64,000 nt of DNA, from the NCBI GenBank assembly GCA_015063125.1, contig SUTB01000002.1, positions 28,720 through 92,719 of the forward strand. Reading direction: 5' to 3'. The notes under the pieces are model-generated. The model saw only the letters and a program-made list of their open reading frames with translations. It was not told the DNA's origin and made no database searches. The position numbers and the translations under genes were made by a program. Numbering within the stretch: position 1 is the first letter of the stretch; every line of letters begins with the position of its first letter. This DNA is from Thermoplasmata archaeon (GTDB taxonomy: Archaea > Thermoplasmatota > Thermoplasmata > Methanomassiliicoccales > Methanomethylophilaceae). Of the stretch, positions 63,867 through 64,000 are shown one piece after another.

Positions 63867-64000
63867 ATGATGAGATTCGGTCCCGCAGGATACCCCTCGG
63901 CAGGAAAGACGCCTGAAGGCTCCCTTGAGTACACCAAAGGCTTGGGCCTCAACGCTTTGGAGGTGGAGTTCGTCCGCGGAGCCCGCATCAGTCCCGAGAG
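63867..64000 (+). CDS. Endonuclease IV-like TIM-barrel protein, 3' end outside the window
   Basis: Only the first 44 codons are present: MMRFGPAGYPSAGKTPEGSL, then EYTKGLGLNALEVEFVRGAR. This matches archaeal proteins of the deoxyribonuclease IV (Nfo)/xylose-isomerase-like TIM-barrel group. It is divergent from ogg, with a TATA-like atcatttattcgg before the start, so a pairing in base-excision repair is plausible. The active site cannot be seen. Confidence 0.65.
   Translation, partial: MMRFGPAGYPSAGKTPEGSLEYTKGLGLNALEVEFVRGARISPE

Overview
The window looks like the chromosome of a euryarchaeon of the class Thermoplasmata, most probably a methylotrophic methanogen of the order Methanomassiliicoccales. 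The basis is an archaeal A-type ATP synthase operon in the order H-I-K-E-C-F-A-B-D, archaeal information-processing genes (Orc1/Cdc6, MCM, NMD3, TiaS, Tsr3, Lhr), many TATA-led leaderless starts, and stop-codon use. Almost every housekeeping gene ends in TGA, while TAG is nearly absent except in accessory genes, several of which carry TAG inside an otherwise continuous reading frame. That pattern fits an organism that decodes UAG as pyrrolysine, although no pyl gene lies in the window. The order-level assignment is an inference.

Layout. Bases 1-20 are a poly-G run, probably assembly padding. 21-835 holds an edge-truncated DUF3800 gene. 1221-9796 (minus) is the A-ATP synthase operon plus a 48-residue membrane protein. 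9903-12478 holds dCMP deaminase, an LtrA-like membrane protein and an archaeal signal peptidase. 12481-14172 is a strong replication-origin candidate: orc1/cdc6 and an AT-rich intergenic stretch lie between two inverted copies of a 42-bp ORB-containing repeat. Genes to the left point mostly left and housekeeping genes to the right point mostly right, as expected around an origin. 14239-20003 holds TiaS, a thiolase, a radical SAM protein, a PD-(D/E)XK transposase-like gene with a decayed partial copy, and a SIMPL protein.

20050-46456 is a long accessory region, richer in A+T in many genes and full of broken genes. It holds a DUF2130 protein; a NUDIX plus PLD/helicase/DUF3427 pair; SprT-like and winged-helix remnants; an IS110/IS1111-type insertion sequence whose transposase has an internal TAA; a metallophosphoesterase cassette; a HEPN-like protein; DUF2971-like and winged-helix genes; a complete type I restriction-modification system (hsdM-hsdS-hsdR) beside a HARE-HTH/nuclease protein; a group of small unknown genes; and a two-gene module pairing a soluble protein with a four-helix membrane protein. 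The region reads as a defence and mobile-element island.

46998-64000 returns to conserved genes: a phosphatase-fold protein lacking its catalytic cysteine, Tsr3, a DUF4143 ATPase behind three tandem repeats, MCM, DUF424, NMD3, a CDP-alcohol phosphatidyltransferase, two-subunit class I fumarase whose beta subunit seems to start at CTG, a surface protein, a YbjN-like protein, an exceptionally long Lhr helicase (1786 residues), a HTH regulator, 8-oxoguanine glycosylase and the start of an endonuclease IV-like gene.

The candidates for something not yet described are the metallophosphoesterase cassette at 29144-31881 (whose first two frames are joined through a TAG), the two-gene membrane module at 45096-46456, and the set of in-frame TAG codons in accessory genes. 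No CRISPR array, rRNA or tRNA gene was recognised.
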